The notes under the pieces are model-generated. The model was given only the letters and a program-made list of their open reading frames with translations. It was not told the DNA's origin and searched no databases. The translations under genes were made by a program, and so were the position numbers. This document shows, in pieces, positions 6,271 to 7,212 of a DNA stretch of 7,212 nucleotides. Origin of the DNA: an uncultured Gammaproteobacteria bacterium. GTDB taxonomy: Bacteria; Pseudomonadota; Gammaproteobacteria; GCA-2729495. The stretch is from contig CAMYJV010000130.1 in NCBI GenBank assembly GCA_947258805.1, positions 1 to 7,212 of the forward strand, given 5' to 3'. Within the stretch, counting starts at the first letter, position 1, and the number at the start of each line of letters is the position of its first letter.

Positions 6271-6336
6271 TCTTCTATCTGCACTATCGGTGGCTTTAGA
6301 CTGTCAAAAAAATTCGGCGCTTCCGGAGACCAGACG

Positions 6337-6753
6337 ATGCGATTACTGATTGTTTTTCTCGTGATTCTGACGACACCAGTGCTTGCACAGCCAATCGAAC
6401 CACAGAGCTGTATTTACAACGCGACCCACAAGTTGCTGGATTTCTGGCTTGGCGACTGGAATGTGTATGTCGGCGAAAACCTCGTCGGCACCAACACGAC
6501 CGAAGAGACAATGAAAGGCTGTGCTGTGCTAAAACATTGGCAAAGTGTCGATGGCGGCTGTGGCATGAGCCTTTTCTATGTCGACGGCCAGGGCAGAATC
6601 TTCGCCGAAGACAACAAGAGCCACCTCGACCGAACAACGCTGACCAATCTCGGCACCGGAGACGTTCGCCAGCTAATTTTGGCGTCGATCGACGAAGGAG
6701 CTTCGTGGAGGCCGGAATTCGACACGGTGTATCGCAAGCGAATGACACCCTGA
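6337..6753 (+). CDS. Exported lipocalin-like protein (DUF1579-type), internally shortened
   Basis: This 138-residue protein has a clear signal peptide (MRLLIVFLVILTTPVLA, cleavage before QPIE), so it should be exported to the periplasm or beyond. The mature part has the pattern of a family of small beta-barrel proteins: LLDFWLGDWNVY (33-44), LVGTN (49-53), MKGCAVLKHWQS (59-70) and the closing VRQLILASIDEGASW...FDTVYRK (110-134). In relatives a tryptophan-rich middle section (WHQTWVD and following strands) lies between these. Here VDGQGRIFAEDNK passes almost directly to DRTTLTNLG, so roughly 40 residues seem to be missing while the frame is kept. The ATG is supported by GGAG (6325-6328) eight bases upstream. 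The IS ends only 60 bp before the start and may have cut off the native promoter. Function unknown. Confidence 0.65.
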   Translation: MRLLIVFLVILTTPVLAQPIEPQSCIYNATHKLLDFWLGDWNVYVGENLVGTNTTEETMKGCAVLKHWQSVDGGCGMSLFYVDGQGRIFAEDNKSHLDRTTLTNLGTGDVRQLILASIDEGASWRPEFDTVYRKRMTP

Positions 6754-6782
6754 TATTGGGGCAAGCCAGAGGAGCAGTGGTC

Positions 6783-6788
6783 TATAAT
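6783..6788 (+). promoter_or_regulatory. Perfect -10 hexamer before the DUF4412 gene
   Basis: TATAAT lies 76 bp upstream of the ATG at 6865 in the 111-bp gap after the preceding gene. The -35 region is poor: the best candidate, TTGGGG (6756-6761), is 21 bp away. A weak 6-bp hairpin (AAACAG/CTGTTT, 6803-6822) lies in the presumed leader. Confidence 0.4.
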
Positions 6789-6864
6789 CCGAATGTAATG
6801 AAAAACAGCCTGGATTCTGTTTCGCGAGTCAACAGCATATTCAAGATCTGATGGGAGAAATATC

Positions 6865-7212
6865 ATGAAGCAGTCAGTTTCCATTGTCGGTACAGCACTC
6901 CTTATGTCGTCGTCGTTCGCTTATGCAGGTGTCGTCATGGACATGGTGACTCTTGATGCGTCAGGGACCGAAACGGACCGAACCAAGATTTATGCCCAGA
7001 AAAAAAAGATCCGCATGGATCAAGGCAGTGAAAATCCGCCATCGGCCACGATGATCTTTCTCGGCGACGAGTTTCTGTATGTAGACCACCGCGAAAAGAC
7101 TTACATCGTCATGGATGAGGCGATGCTCGACCAGATGTCGGCAAAGATGAATGAAGCGATGAAAGAGATGGAAGCGCAGCTTGCGAACCTGCCCCCCGAG
7201 CAGCGCGCCTTG
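6865..7212 (+). CDS. Exported DUF4412 domain protein (partial, runs off the window)
   Basis: The first 116 residues are present and the gene continues past the window end. A signal peptide (MKQSVSIVGTALLMSSSFAYA, cleavage before GVVMDM) is followed by the DUF4412 pattern. It has a beta-strand start (GVVMDMVTLDASGTE), KIYAQKKKIRMDQG, then MIFLGDEFLYVDHREKTYIVMDEAML (about 66-91). A Met/Glu-rich helix follows (QMSAKMNEAMKEMEAQLANLPPEQRAL). Members are periplasmic proteins of unknown function, possibly LolA-like in fold. The ATG is set by GGGAG (6853-6857) seven bases upstream. It is probably transcribed from its own promoter with the TATAAT at 6783. Confidence 0.8.
   Translation, partial: MKQSVSIVGTALLMSSSFAYAGVVMDMVTLDASGTETDRTKIYAQKKKIRMDQGSENPPSATMIFLGDEFLYVDHREKTYIVMDEAMLDQMSAKMNEAMKEMEAQLANLPPEQRAL

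Larger units (their letters stand above)
4799..6276 (-). mobile_element. IS110-family insertion sequence, IS1111-group layout
   Basis: The element is about 1478 bp and encodes one DEDD/serine transposase on the minus strand. Thirteen-base inverted repeats TATAGACGCCCCC lie just inside the ends at 4801-4813 and 6258-6270. CT is present at both junctions (4797-4798 and 6275-6276), so the limits can slide by two bases. Joining the flanks across one CT gives TTATTCTTCCTATCTGCA, against TTATTCTTCCTATCCGCA in the empty repeat copy 1. Subterminal repeats and the long non-coding part downstream of the transposase are features of the IS1111 group of IS110 elements. If the inverted repeat is counted as 12 bp, 3 bp lie outside it at one end and 7 bp at the other, the asymmetry I recall for that group. 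The element looks intact. Confidence 0.8.

Noticed and set aside
6271..6336. Continuation of the broken paralogue to the right of the IS
   Set aside because: Similarity to the intact gene holds only for about seven bases (ATCTGCA) and is then lost, so no gene body can be claimed.
6798..6851. 17-codon micro-ORF ahead of the DUF4412 gene, possible leader peptide
   Set aside because: No ribosome-binding site and no regulatory codon pattern; only a weak 6-bp hairpin overlaps it.
1..7212. CRISPR array, tRNA, rRNA or phage modules
   Set aside because: No regularly spaced repeats, cloverleaf-like sequences or phage-type genes were seen on either strand.

Overview
The window comes from a GC-rich gammaproteobacterium. 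The clearest signs are a RimK-type ribosomal S6 modification cluster, a YrbG-like antiporter, a YbaA-like protein and dense G/C third codon positions from about 560 to 4620. A Xanthomonadales-like or related marine/soil lineage would fit, but that is a guess. The right end (after about 6277) looks less GC-rich and carries secreted proteins of poorly characterised families.

Layout. (1) 1-99: copy 1 of a 96-bp dispersed repeat, which covers the 3' end of a minus-strand gene (73-561) for a basic 162-residue protein that I do not recognise. (2) 693-3182: a divergent, tightly packed operon of a RimB-like retropepsin-fold 'ATP-dependent zinc protease', an AstE/aspartoacylase-family zinc amidohydrolase and RimK (ATP-grasp S6-glutamate ligase), closed by a hairpin overlapping the rimK stop codon. 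(3) 3216-4196: a CaCA-family Na+/Ca2+ antiporter. (4) 4270-4623: a DUF1428/YbaA-like protein. (5) 4703-4798: copy 2 of the 96-bp repeat, about 86% identical to copy 1. It is cut exactly where an insertion sequence begins. (6) 4799-6276: a complete-looking IS110-family element with a 372-aa transposase on the minus strand. It has 13-bp subterminal inverted repeats, a CT dinucleotide at both junctions and about 240 bp of non-coding DNA downstream of the transposase, the IS1111-group layout. (7) 6337-6753: a small exported lipocalin-like (DUF1579-type) protein that looks internally shortened. (8) 6865-7212: the start of an exported DUF4412 protein that runs off the window.

How it works together. 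The three-gene operon pairs RimK, which writes glutamate tails on ribosomal protein S6, with two hydrolases that could trim or reverse such a modification. The most interesting part is the insertion sequence. Removing it restores a site almost identical to an unoccupied site in repeat copy 1. The non-coding segment downstream of its transposase holds short matches to the target and to the element's own ends, in the order expected of a bridge RNA/seekRNA. That makes a guide RNA a specific and testable prediction here. All of this was read by eye; no search or folding program was run.
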